DNA of 64,000 bases from Burkholderia sp. S171 (GTDB taxonomy: Bacteria > Pseudomonadota > Gammaproteobacteria > Burkholderiales > Burkholderiaceae): NCBI RefSeq assembly GCF_009766085.1, contig NZ_LMUF01000052.1, positions 125,022 through 189,021 of the forward strand, written 5' to 3'. The notes beneath the pieces were generated by a model. It was not told the DNA's origin. It saw only the letters and a program-made list of their open reading frames with translations, and did no database searches. The position numbers were made by a program, and so were the translations under genes. Positions 34,862-43,383 of the stretch are shown here, piece after piece; within the stretch, counting starts at the first letter, position 1, and every line of letters begins with the position of its first letter.

Positions 34862-35643
34862 CGACAAATGTAACCAGGAACGTCGCGGTAGAAGTCGACG
34901 GTGATGGAGAAGCCGTGGTTTGTATTCACGGCCTCGGCGGTTCGTCGAACAACTGGACGCCGGTACTTTTAGCGTTCGAAGGCATGAAAGTCGTCCGGCC
35001 GGACTTGCCCGGCAGTGCTCGGTCGGCGCTGACATCCCAACCGCTATCTATCGACCTGTATGTCGAGACTTTGGCGGGTGTGCTGGGTGACCTGGGCATT
35101 TCGAAAGCGCATGTTGTCGCGCATTCGATGGGCACTATCGTTGCCCAACACCTTGCCATCAAGCATCCTGAACTTGTGAAGAGCCTAGCTTTGTTCGGCC
35201 CGCTGCTGGCGCCACCGGAGCAAGGTCGTCCGGGCATACAGGCACGTGCAGCCCTTTCCCGCGAGAAGGGCATCGCAGGCGTCCAGGAAATAGCCGATGC
35301 CATCGTCAAGGGCGCGACGAGCGCTGAAACGAAGGCACAGCGCCCGGTCGCCCTCGCTCTCGTGCGAGAAAGCGTCATGCGTCAGTCGCCGGAAGGCTAC
35401 GCACAAAGCTGCGAAGCACTGGCCGGCGCTCAAGCGGCCGATATCGGCAAGATCGCCGTACCAACGCTTCTGGTCACGGGCGATGAAGACGGCGTCGGGC
35501 AGCCAGCAGCGGTGAAGGCAATGGGCGAGCGCATCGCCGGAAGCAAGGTAAAGGTCCTGCCTGGCTGCGGTCACTGGACCACCTTCGAAAAGCCCGCCGA
35601 ATGCGCCGAAGAGCTCAAGGCTTTTTACAAGTCAATGCAGTAA
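34858..35643 (+). CDS. Alpha/beta hydrolase (PcaD/meta-cleavage hydrolase-like)
   Basis: A 261-residue alpha/beta hydrolase overlapping the FAH gene by ATGA. Oxyanion motif CIHGLGGSSNNW, nucleophile Ser in VVAHSMGTIVA, acid in LLVTGDEDGVG, and His in PGCGHWTTFEKP complete the triad. Size and cap domain are those of 3-oxoadipate enol-lactonase and meta-cleavage-product hydrolases. With an FAH protein before it and an amidohydrolase after it, it should act on a cyclic or ring-opened intermediate. Substrate inferred only from company. Confidence 0.9.
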   Translation: MTTNVTRNVAVEVDGDGEAVVCIHGLGGSSNNWTPVLLAFEGMKVVRPDLPGSARSALTSQPLSIDLYVETLAGVLGDLGISKAHVVAHSMGTIVAQHLAIKHPELVKSLALFGPLLAPPEQGRPGIQARAALSREKGIAGVQEIADAIVKGATSAETKAQRPVALALVRESVMRQSPEGYAQSCEALAGAQAADIGKIAVPTLLVTGDEDGVGQPAAVKAMGERIAGSKVKVLPGCGHWTTFEKPAECAEELKAFYKSMQ

Positions 35644-35666
35644 GTTCCCCACCTATCGGAGGAGAC

Positions 35667-37010
35667 ATGAACAGAACCGTTTTCACCAACGTCAATATTT
35701 TCGACGGCACGGGCGCTGACCCGTATATCGGCGAAATCCTGGTCGAAGATAATCGCATCGCCCGTGTATCGAGGAATGGCGATCGCGTGAACGCGGAAGA
35801 CGCGCGCAGTATCGACGGTCGCGGCCGATTCATCATGCCCGGCATGACCGAGGCACATACCCATTTTTCATGGAACGACCAGCCCTCGCTCTCGGCGATT
35901 CAGTTCATGCCGCCAGAAGAGCACATTCTCTGGTGCGTGCGTGTAGCCAAGCGTTATCTGGAAATGGGCTTTACGTCCGCGTTGGGTGCGGCCGCCGCGA
36001 AGGCTCGACTCGATGTCGTGCTGCGCAACGCCATCAACGCGGGAGAGTTTCCCGGGCCACGCTATCTCGCGGGCAGTCAGGAAATCACAACGCTCGGCGG
36101 TTTGGGTGACAACACGCTTCCCCATCTGCCATTCAATGAGTTGAACTTTGGCGAGGTGGTGAGCGGCCCGGAAGAAGTGCGTCGCGCAGCACGCATGTTC
36201 ATCAAATACGGCGTAGACCACCTGAAAATAAACCTGTCCGGTGAATATATTGCAGGCATCCCGGCAGAGGCATCTCCGTTCTCGGAAGAAGAAATCGCGA
36301 TGCTGGCCGCCGAGGCGAAACGTGCCGGCAAGCGCGTCGCCGCTCATGCCCGATCGAGCGAATCGGTCAAGCAATGCGTACGTCATGGACTGGAACTGGT
36401 TTTCCACGCGAGCTTCGCGGACGAAGAGGCGCTCGACATGCTCGAAGCGAACAAGGACAAGCACTTCGTCGCACCCGGCATTGGATGGCTTGTCAGCACG
36501 CTTTATCACGCTGAGAAATGGGGCATCACCGAAGAAGTCGCAACGAAGATGGGTTATGCGCGTGAGCTGGAAGTTGCGGCCGACACGCTCACGAAAATGC
36601 ACAAACGAGGCATCCGGATTCTCCCGGGCGGCGACTACGGTTTCGCCTGGATGCCGCACGGCACGAACGCTCGTGACCTTGAGCACTTCGTGAAATACAT
36701 AGGCATGACGCCGAAGGAAGCATTGCTATCGGCAACCAGCCTTGGCGGCGAACTGATGATGCAACCGGATAGCATCGGAAAACTGGCCGAGGGGTATTAC
36801 GCGGATATCGTTCTGGTCGACGGCAACCCGCTTGAAAACCTGAAGGTGCTGCAGGACCCCGCGAAAATTTCGCTTGTCATGAAAGACGGCGAGATTATCA
36901 AGAGTTGCTATGACGTCAAGATCCCGGAGGGCCCCATCCACGTCACCGGTGGCAATGAGCCAATGAGGGATGAAGGCGTCAAGAAGGCGATGCACGCGGA
37001 AGCCCACTGA
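35667..37010 (+). CDS. Metal-dependent amidohydrolase
   Basis: A 447-residue amidohydrolase with the imidazolonepropionase/prolidase-like fold. NVNIFDGTGADPYIGEILV is the small beta domain, GMTEAHTHFSW the H-x-H pair, DHLKINLSG has the lysine expected to be carbamylated, AAHARSS and VFHASF the further histidines, and LPGGDYGFAW the catalytic aspartate. A strong GGAGGAG site precedes the ATG. Third gene of the operon. Relatives cut cyclic amides, lactones or peptide bonds such as in ochratoxin. The true substrate is unknown. Confidence 0.92.
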   Translation: MNRTVFTNVNIFDGTGADPYIGEILVEDNRIARVSRNGDRVNAEDARSIDGRGRFIMPGMTEAHTHFSWNDQPSLSAIQFMPPEEHILWCVRVAKRYLEMGFTSALGAAAAKARLDVVLRNAINAGEFPGPRYLAGSQEITTLGGLGDNTLPHLPFNELNFGEVVSGPEEVRRAARMFIKYGVDHLKINLSGEYIAGIPAEASPFSEEEIAMLAAEAKRAGKRVAAHARSSESVKQCVRHGLELVFHASFADEEALDMLEANKDKHFVAPGIGWLVSTLYHAEKWGITEEVATKMGYARELEVAADTLTKMHKRGIRILPGGDYGFAWMPHGTNARDLEHFVKYIGMTPKEALLSATSLGGELMMQPDSIGKLAEGYYADIVLVDGNPLENLKVLQDPAKISLVMKDGEIIKSCYDVKIPEGPIHVTGGNEPMRDEGVKKAMHAEAH

Positions 37011-37123
37011 AGTTCCGCCGGGACCTCAATTAGAGCCCCGGCTGTTTCCCCATAAGGTAAAAGCCAGCACACCGCGCTCTGCGCGGTGTGACTGCGCTCG
37101 TTCAAAGATCTGAGGCAGACAGC

Positions 37124-38350
37124 ATGTGTGATTGCATTGGTAAGGCCCTTGAGCTGGGCATGTCGCGACGCGGCTTTCTCGGCGCGGGCTGGAAAATGGC
37201 GGGCGCCGGGTTGCCGCTTCTCATGGGCGTGCCGGCCAGCGCGGCCGAGGTCGACCAGCGCACTCAGGCGCTAGCGCAATCCCGAAGCAAGGCGCAGGGC
37301 CACGACACGCGGCTGGTGCTTCTGGGCACAGCAGGCGGTCCGGTCTGGTGGCCAAACTGCGACCGGGAAGGTATCTCTTCTGCATTGGTCGTTGGAGATG
37401 CGGTGTATGTGGTGGACTGTGGAGATGGTGTCGGCAAGCGCTACAAGCAGGCCGAGCTTGGCCCTATCAATACCGTGTCAGGCATGACCGGAATGGAAAA
37501 CCTGCGCGGCATCTTCCTCACACACCTTCACTCGGACCACACCATCGATTACTTCAACCTGTTTCTGTATGGTTGGTATGACGGTCTCACGGGTGTAAAG
37601 CAGCCCGTCCAGATTTATGGCCCCGGTCGACGCGGGCAGATGGAGCCAATTTTCAACATCCCGGGACAGGCGGCGTCTGCGCCTCCACCGGTCGTCAACC
37701 CGGAAAACCCGACGCCCGGCACGGTCGACATGACCAACTATCTCTACCAGGCGTACGCACTCGACATCAACGACCGTCTACGCGACGCACACCGTCCTGA
37801 CCTGCGTACCCTGATGAAGGTCCAGGACATTGTCATCCCGCCGGTGCCTGGCTTCAGAAGCCCCAACGAGACGCCCGTTCCAAAAATGGAGCCGTTCCTC
37901 GTTCATGAGGACGAGCGCGTCCGTGTGACGGCAACGCTGGTGAATCACTTTCCAATCTGGCCTGCATTTGCATTCCGCTTTGACACGGATGATGGGTCCG
38001 TCACGTTCTCTGGCGATACGTCGCCATGCGACAACCTGATCAGGCTCGCCCGCAATACCGACGTGCTTGTACATGAGGTCATCGATACGACTTGGGTCGA
38101 CGCGCTCTTTCCTCCGCCCGTCGGTGAGAAGGAAGTTGCGTTCAAGCAGCATCTGCTCAGCTCGCACACATCCATCGACGATGTTGGCAAGGTGGCTGAA
38201 GCTGCCGGCGCAAAGACATTAGTGCTGTCTCACATTGCCCCGGGACATGCGCCTCGTGCCAACCTGATGCGAGCGCAGCGCAACTTCTCCGGTCAGCTCA
38301 TCATTGGCGAAGACCTGATGCAAATTGGTGTCGGCCGCAAGCGGGCTTGA
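37124..38350 (+). CDS. Tat-exported metallo-beta-lactamase-fold hydrolase
   Basis: A 408-residue protein with a twin-arginine signal: MSRRGFLGAGWKMAGAGLPL, ending in ASAAE. The mature enzyme has LVLLGTAGGPVWWP, the zinc-binding FLTHLHSDHTIDY, then VNHFPIWPAFAFRFD, FSGDTSPCDN with its Asp ligand and VLSHIAPGH. It resembles the arylsulfatase/RNase Z-type MBL group. It follows the amidohydrolase by 114 bp and is probably the last gene of the unit. Unlike the other three it should act in the periplasm, suggesting the first or a detoxifying hydrolysis of an outside compound. Confidence 0.9.
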   Translation: MCDCIGKALELGMSRRGFLGAGWKMAGAGLPLLMGVPASAAEVDQRTQALAQSRSKAQGHDTRLVLLGTAGGPVWWPNCDREGISSALVVGDAVYVVDCGDGVGKRYKQAELGPINTVSGMTGMENLRGIFLTHLHSDHTIDYFNLFLYGWYDGLTGVKQPVQIYGPGRRGQMEPIFNIPGQAASAPPPVVNPENPTPGTVDMTNYLYQAYALDINDRLRDAHRPDLRTLMKVQDIVIPPVPGFRSPNETPVPKMEPFLVHEDERVRVTATLVNHFPIWPAFAFRFDTDDGSVTFSGDTSPCDNLIRLARNTDVLVHEVIDTTWVDALFPPPVGEKEVAFKQHLLSSHTSIDDVGKVAEAAGAKTLVLSHIAPGHAPRANLMRAQRNFSGQLIIGEDLMQIGVGRKRA

Positions 38351-38390
38351 TCTTCCGAAAGAGATTGCCCTTGTGTTTGAGATACATGTA

Positions 38391-38846
38391 TCAGGCTGCG
38401 ATTTGTTTCTGCATGAACACGCTCAGTGGGTCGTTCGTATAATCGCCAAACGGTCCCCGGCGCTCATAGCCGGCTGAGGCATACAAAGCCAGCGCCTCAT
38501 GTTGGTAGGGTCCGGTTTCAAGCTTGAGCAACTTACAGCCAAGGTCGATTGCCCGTGACTCGAGCAGAGCCATGAGTTTCCGGGCGACGCCTTGCCCTCG
38601 GCCGCGAGGACTGACATACATTCGTTTGAGTTCGCCAAATTCAGGGCAGAGGACTATCGCCCCACAGCCGATTGCGTGGCCCTCACTGTCCCGCGCAACG
38701 GCAAACAGGACATCGGGTTGCATCAACGACACGAGGTCCAGCATGTGCCTGCTCTCCGGCGGGTACAGTGTGTCCTGGTACGCGTCCAGATCGGTGATGA
38801 GCGCGACCACGTCAGGTTGACCGGGTGATTCGAAGGCGATAGTCAT
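38391..38846 (-). CDS. GNAT-family N-acetyltransferase
   Basis: A 151-residue acetyltransferase. AIGCGAIVLCPEFGELKRMYVSP gives motif strands 4-5, RGRGQGVARKLMALLESRA is the acetyl-CoA pyrophosphate loop (R-x-x-G-x-G/A), and LKLETGPYQHEALALYASAGY is motif B. Close in form to YjhQ/PhnO-like GNATs. The start is unclear: ATG at 38846, or at 38873 in the same frame. Substrate unknown. It converges on the hydrolase operon end, 40 bp apart. Confidence 0.88.
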   Translation of the reverse strand: MTIAFESPGQPDVVALITDLDAYQDTLYPPESRHMLDLVSLMQPDVLFAVARDSEGHAIGCGAIVLCPEFGELKRMYVSPRGRGQGVARKLMALLESRAIDLGCKLLKLETGPYQHEALALYASAGYERRGPFGDYTNDPLSVFMQKQIAA

Positions 38847-38997
38847 GGCTGAACAACCAACGAGAAAATTCATGGATCGAGTCGATCCGAGCAGACCTCT
38901 TCGGTGCGCTACGAACGCTTGATATGATCCAGCATCCGACCATAACAATTGGCGATAAGCAACCGCACCTGATGACGAAAGTGGGTAATTTATTGCA

Positions 38998-39384
38998 CTA
39001 AAGCTGAGCTTCGATAGCCGCTTTATCTATAACTGACCATACTTGCTCGATCTTTCCTTCGTGAAATTGATAGAACACATTCTCTGTAAAGGAGACCCGC
39101 TTTCCGTTGACAGGGAGGCCAAGGAATATTCCCTTCGGCGTACAGACGAAACCGAGTCGGCTGGCCACACAAGGCGGATCGGAAACTAGCAGATGAATGT
39201 TGAAATACAGGTCCGGAATTTCACTGAAGTCTCGCTCCAGCATCGCGCGATAACCCGATACGCCAATCCGCTGACCGTTGTAGTACACGTCGTCGTGAAC
39301 GAATTGTCCCAGTTGCGGCCAGTCCTGCTTATTCAGGCAGGCAATGTAGCCTTGATAGTGGTTGGAGAGGTCGATTTTATTCAT
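38998..39384 (-). CDS. SnoaL-like ester cyclase/polyketide cyclase-fold protein
   Basis: A 128-residue NTF2-like protein. The SnoaL pattern is clear: a first helix YQGYIACLNKQDWPQLGQFV, HDDVYYNG, GVSGYRAMLERDFSEIPDLY, then LVSDPPCVASRLGFVCTPKG and FYQFHEGKIEQVWSVIDKAA. Members are cyclases, hydrolases or binding proteins for polyketide-like or aromatic compounds. Nothing beside it indicates its ligand. Fold confident, function open. Confidence 0.85.
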   Translation of the reverse strand: MNKIDLSNHYQGYIACLNKQDWPQLGQFVHDDVYYNGQRIGVSGYRAMLERDFSEIPDLYFNIHLLVSDPPCVASRLGFVCTPKGIFLGLPVNGKRVSFTENVFYQFHEGKIEQVWSVIDKAAIEAQL

Positions 39385-39467
39385 GGCAATTGCCCTGTCC
39401 TTTTACAAGGTCCCGTCTACAAAGCGGGACGCGTTCAAGTTCCATACCAGCCGTTCACATCGTAGAA

Positions 39468-40361
39468 CTAAGACCGGTAGCGTAACGCTTCGATCAGCAC
39501 AGCAAGGGCTCGCGAAGACTGGCGACGGCTCGGGTAATACAGGTGATAGCCTGGAAAGACCGGACACCAATCCTTGAGAACCGGCTTGAGTCGTCCATCG
39601 GCAACATACGGCTGCGACAGATCTTCCGGAATATAGGCCAGGCCACCGCCTGCAAGCGCCGCGTTGAGCATCTGGTTTGTTCCGTTGAAAATCCACTGAC
39701 CGTCCACGCGCACCTTCACTTCGTGCCCTGCCTTTTTAAACTCCCATGCGTACAAACCGCCATGGGTCGGCAGCCGTAGATTGATGCAATTATGTCCTGT
39801 CAGGTCGTGGGGCGTTTTCGGCCGCGTTCGTCTTGTGAAGTAGGAAGGCGCGCCGACGACCGCCATGCGCATGTCCGGTGAAATACGCACAGCGATCATG
39901 TCTTTCGCCACCTGATCGCCGAGACGAACGCCAACGTCAAAGCGTTGCGCGACAATATCGGTCAACCCAAAGTCAACAATGATTTCGACCTTGATATCTG
40001 GATAGTCGAGCAGCAGTCCCGCCAGCTTTGGCTGAAGTATGGTTGCCGCAGCATGTTCGTCGGTCGTGATGCGGATGGTGCCGGCAGGTTTGTCGCGAAG
40101 CTCGCTCAACGCCGCCAGTTCCTCATCGATCTCGTCAAGCCGCGGCCCCACGGTCGCAAGCAATCGCTCGCCCGCAGGCGTCGGCGAGACGCTGCGCGTA
40201 GTCCGAGTCAGGAGCCGCAGCCCTAACCTCGACTCGAGCCCTCGGATAGTGTGGCTCAACGCCGATTGCGACACGCCAAGCTTGGCCGCCGCCTTGGTAA
40301 AGCTCTGCTCGCGCGCGACGGCGACGAACGCCAGCAAGTCGTTGAGGTTTTCGCGGGCCAT
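39468..40361 (-). CDS. LysR-family transcriptional regulator
   Basis: A 297-residue LysR protein of the common DhaR/YhjC-type clade. The HTH is NLNDLLAFVAVAREQSFTKA to LGVSQSALSHTIRGLESRLG, followed by LLTRTTRSVSPTPAGERLL, and the effector domain has DVGVRLGDQVAKDMIAVRIS and AYIPEDLSQPYV. Such regulators usually face an aldo-keto reductase or SDR gene. Here the facing ORF at 40364 is a remnant made of exactly those two families, so its target has probably been lost by deletion. Confidence 0.92.
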   Translation of the reverse strand: MARENLNDLLAFVAVAREQSFTKAAAKLGVSQSALSHTIRGLESRLGLRLLTRTTRSVSPTPAGERLLATVGPRLDEIDEELAALSELRDKPAGTIRITTDEHAAATILQPKLAGLLLDYPDIKVEIIVDFGLTDIVAQRFDVGVRLGDQVAKDMIAVRISPDMRMAVVGAPSYFTRRTRPKTPHDLTGHNCINLRLPTHGGLYAWEFKKAGHEVKVRVDGQWIFNGTNQMLNAALAGGGLAYIPEDLSQPYVADGRLKPVLKDWCPVFPGYHLYYPSRRQSSRALAVLIEALRYRS

Positions 40362-40363
40362 TC

Positions 40364-40765
40364 ATGAATCTCTCTCATATGACTTTGCCGATTCTACCGT
40401 CTAGTTACGTGCTGGCGCAGCCGGTAAATTTAGGACTGGAAGAGAACGTCGGCGCGGCCGCGGTCGAGCTATCGCCGGGTGATTTGTCCGTGATTGAAGC
40501 AGCGGTGCTGATGCTGTGCGAGGGGCTACGTCAAGAGGTAAAGACGTACGACATCCGCACGACCGTGATCTCGCCGGGCGCGGTGGACACGCAACTGCCG
40601 AACAGCATCACCGAGCCGGATGTGGCGGACAACGTCAACAAGTTCTACGAGGAAAACGCGATCCCTGCTGAATCATTTGCGCGGGCGGTCGCCTTCGCGA
40701 TCAGCCAGCCGCCGGAAGGCGATGTGAACGAGATCCTGTTCCGGCCGACGCGTCAGGAGCTTTGA
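40364..40765 (+). pseudogene. Chimeric remnant: aldo-keto reductase tail fused to SDR tail
   Basis: An open frame of 133 codons that is a composite. Codons 25-47 (about 40436-40504), LEENVGAAAVELSPGDLSVI, match the C-terminal signature of aldo-keto reductases (normally LEENVGAA-x-x-EL-x-x-x-D). From about 40505, CEGLRQEVKTYDIRTTVISP to VNEILFRPTRQEL is the C-terminal third of a YdfG-like SDR. Both cofactor-binding parts and the SDR catalytic Ser, Tyr and Lys are absent. The first 24 codons look like promoter-derived sequence. The simplest explanation is deletion of most of two neighbouring genes once controlled by the LysR regulator. Confidence 0.75.
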
Positions 40766-41014
40766 TCGCCGCGCGTCAAGAAGACCGGCTAGCGCCGTGA
40801 GCGAGCGGCGATCCACGATCACCGTTGGAAGTTTTGGTCGTCACTGTGCACTCAGGTGTTGACCCGGTTACGAACCACTCGTTTGTGGTGTGACAATCGA
40901 GCAGCGAATAAATAGAGGGGAGACGCTATGCCCGACGAAGCGACTCCATGGCGCTCGTCTCGCGTCATCGTCATCCTGGCTAACCACCGCATGGATTAAA
41001 GAGGACAACATTCG

Positions 41015-41395
41015 ATGAACTTGCTTCCCGCCGACACCGAGCCGGTGATCGAAGGCTTGAGCGCCATCACGTTGTCCACTCACGACATGCGGAGCGCTGT
41101 GCGCTTTTACCTGGCGCTTGGATTCCCGCTATTGCACGGTGGCGAAAACGATCCGTTTGCGTCGTTTGCTGCGGGCACGTCGTTTTTGAACCTGACCGTG
41201 GAGACGCACGGTCCAGTCAGCTGGTGGGGCCGCGTGATCATCTATGTGTCAGACGTCGATGCGATGTACCGCAAGGCGCTCGCAGCCGGGATCACGCCGG
41301 AGTTTGCACCGCGCGATGCGCCTTGGAACGAACGCTATTTCCATGTCAGGGACCCCGACGGGCACGAACTCAGCTTCGCCCGGCCACTGGGTTAG
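41015..41395 (+). CDS. VOC-superfamily (glyoxalase/bleomycin-resistance-like) protein
   Basis: A 126-residue VOC protein. The two beta-alpha-beta-beta-beta units are GLSAITLSTHDMRSAVRFYLALGFPLLHGG and VIIYVSDVDAMYRKALAAGI, ending FHVRDPDGHELSFARPLG, where the late Glu is the usual metal ligand. A GAGGACA site precedes the ATG. Could be a small dioxygenase, lyase or resistance protein; no assignment possible. It lies alone between the remnant gene and an MFS gene. Confidence 0.88.
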   Translation: MNLLPADTEPVIEGLSAITLSTHDMRSAVRFYLALGFPLLHGGENDPFASFAAGTSFLNLTVETHGPVSWWGRVIIYVSDVDAMYRKALAAGITPEFAPRDAPWNERYFHVRDPDGHELSFARPLG

Positions 41396-41523
41396 CGCGC
41401 TATGGGGTGACAACATTGCATGCCCGACCGCTGTGCCGTCGCGCCGCGCTCCTTCTGCGCTCCTTCGACGCTGATATCTGATCGAATCGCCTGCGCGACC
41501 ACGGGCAGGTTTCGCGCTACTCG

Positions 41524-42786
41524 CTACGCCACCTTACCGTTGCGGCACACGGTTGCGTCGGGCTGCTGTTGCTCCAGATGTCGCAGCAATTTTGTCACCA
41601 TCCAGACGACGCCGAACGCGAGGATCACGAAGAACACCGCGAGCGGCGTCAGGACCTGCACCGACAAGAACCCGGCGAATCCCATCATCGCCGACGACAC
41701 GAGCAGCAGCGCACAGCCGAGGATCGCGCTTGTCAGACCCGCTATGTGCGGGAACAGAGAGTTGCCCTTGGCCATCAACGTCGGATACATCGCGCCTGCG
41801 CAGAATCCCATCACGAGCACGGGTGTCGCGAGCGTCCATACGCGCAGCCCGACCGTCAGCGCAAGCAACAACATCGCAATCGACGTGGCCGCCATCAAGC
41901 GCGCACCGAAGTAAAGCCGCTGTTCCGCGGTCGGCAGACGCGGGCCGTGCAAACGGTTCGACAGGCCGCCGAGGAAATACATCATCCCGATGCCGAGCGC
42001 GAGGTAACCGAAAAAGGTCGGCGGTTTGTGCAGCGTGTTCTGCACCATGAACGGCCCGACGATGTTGAATACGAGCAAGATGCTGTAGCACAGGCCCTGA
42101 GCGAGAAAGCAGCTCTGGAACACCGGGCTCGACAGCACCTTGCCCGCGTTTGTCATCAGCGTGCGCGGCTCCAGGCGCACCGGGCGCTGCAACGTTTCAC
42201 GATAACGCCAGATCATCGCCCACATCACAAGCGAATAGACGAGCAGGAAAACGAGGCAGGCCTGCCAGCCAAACCACGTCTGCAAGTGGGCACCGATCAC
42301 CGGCGCCACGATCGGCGCAAGCCCCCACGCAATGGCCATGTACGTGAACGCATGGACCAACGTCTGCCCGGAGAACGAGTCGGTGATGATCGCCTTCGCG
42401 AGCAGGTTCGTGGCGGCGATGCCGAAGCCCTGCAGACAGCGGGCGAGGAGGAACATCTCGAGATTCGGCGCGGCGAGCGACAGCAGGCATCCGATCGTGA
42501 AAATGACGAGGCCGAAAGCCAGCACGGGCTTGCGCCCGTATGCATCGGCGACAGGCCCGAGGACGAGTTGGCCTAGCGCGTAGGCCACCATGTAGCCGGA
42601 TACGCTCGACTGGATTGCCTGCGGCGAAGTCGCGAAGAAGCGCGCCATCGCAGGTAGCGCGGGCACGTAGATGTCGATCGCAAGCTGACCGGCGGAGGCG
42701 AACAGGCAGATCAGGAACAGCAGGAAGCGCGGCGAGTTTGTTGCGCGGGCGGGAGGGACAGAGCGGTCGAGGATAGTGTGGTTCAT
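41524..42786 (-). CDS. Bcr/CflA-type MFS drug efflux transporter
   Basis: A 420-residue, 12-helix DHA1 transporter. AIDIYVPALPAMARFFATS marks the Bcr/CflA family in helix 1. GPVADAYGRKPVLAFGL is motif A, LLARCLQGFGIAATNLL motif B and GLAPIVAPVIGAHLQTWFGW motif C. Likely exports antibiotics or metabolites by proton antiport. Single gene; no regulator alongside. Substrate unknown. Confidence 0.92.
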   Translation of the reverse strand: MNHTILDRSVPPARATNSPRFLLFLICLFASAGQLAIDIYVPALPAMARFFATSPQAIQSSVSGYMVAYALGQLVLGPVADAYGRKPVLAFGLVIFTIGCLLSLAAPNLEMFLLARCLQGFGIAATNLLAKAIITDSFSGQTLVHAFTYMAIAWGLAPIVAPVIGAHLQTWFGWQACLVFLLVYSLVMWAMIWRYRETLQRPVRLEPRTLMTNAGKVLSSPVFQSCFLAQGLCYSILLVFNIVGPFMVQNTLHKPPTFFGYLALGIGMMYFLGGLSNRLHGPRLPTAEQRLYFGARLMAATSIAMLLLALTVGLRVWTLATPVLVMGFCAGAMYPTLMAKGNSLFPHIAGLTSAILGCALLLVSSAMMGFAGFLSVQVLTPLAVFFVILAFGVVWMVTKLLRHLEQQQPDATVCRNGKVA

Positions 42787-43010
42787 GAAGGCATCGAAGA
42801 GGCGAATTCGGTGATGCGGTAGCGGCCGTTCGGCTATCGAACACGGCGCAGTTTGGCGACATCGCCGCGTATTGTGCCTGTCATCGCAAAATTCGACACG
42901 ACGCGCCCGTCATTGAAAGCTACAGTCCGGCGCGTTGCGTCCCCCTTTCAGACCATCGCGGATCCGCAACGGGGCTACACTGAAGAGCAAGCCGCGCCCC
43001 GGAGAAAGCC

Positions 43011-43343
43011 ATGACAGACCTTGACCCTGATACCACCTTTCGTAAGTTGCCCCTCACTCCGGAGCAGGACGCGGAAGTAAGGCATTACATTAAATCGCAG
43101 ACGCAACGCGGCCAGCCTTGGGACACGTCGGAGCTAAGCGCGATGCTCAAGGACATGCTGCAACCCCCGGGTGACGAAAACGACGAATTCGACGAATCTG
43201 ACGAATTCGACGCCTCGGCAGACGAGAAAGGGGCCGCCGAGCGCGCAATGGGTTCCGTTGAAGATGAGATGGATGCCACCGAGGCGAGCGAGGAATGGAA
43301 TGCCGCGATGGAATCGGAAATCATGAAAGGGCCCAAACGGTAG
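43011..43343 (+). CDS. Acidic hypothetical protein
   Basis: A 110-residue, strongly acidic protein. The ATG has GGAGAAAGCC directly upstream, supporting expression. An N-terminal segment (LPLTPEQDAEVRHYIKSQTQ) may fold as helices. It is followed by an Asp/Glu-rich, partly repetitive linker (DEFDESDEFD) and another helix (EEWNAAMESEIMKGPKR). No family recognised. The acidic, repetitive part looks disordered. Possibly a DNA-mimic or chaperone-like protein, but that is only a guess from composition. Confidence 0.65.
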   Translation: MTDLDPDTTFRKLPLTPEQDAEVRHYIKSQTQRGQPWDTSELSAMLKDMLQPPGDENDEFDESDEFDASADEKGAAERAMGSVEDEMDATEASEEWNAAMESEIMKGPKR

Positions 43344-43383
43344 GACACGCGGCGCAGGCCCAGCGATAGCGCACGCTACCGGT

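Noticed and set aside
38381..38392. Palindrome GATACATGTATC between convergent genes
   Set aside because: Only 12 bp, at the shared 3' end of two genes where an operator makes no sense.
41569..42576. Plus-strand 335-codon frame opposite the Bcr/CflA transporter
   Set aside because: Extremely Arg/Glu/Gln-rich composition typical of an antisense shadow; the MFS motifs on the minus strand are unmistakable.
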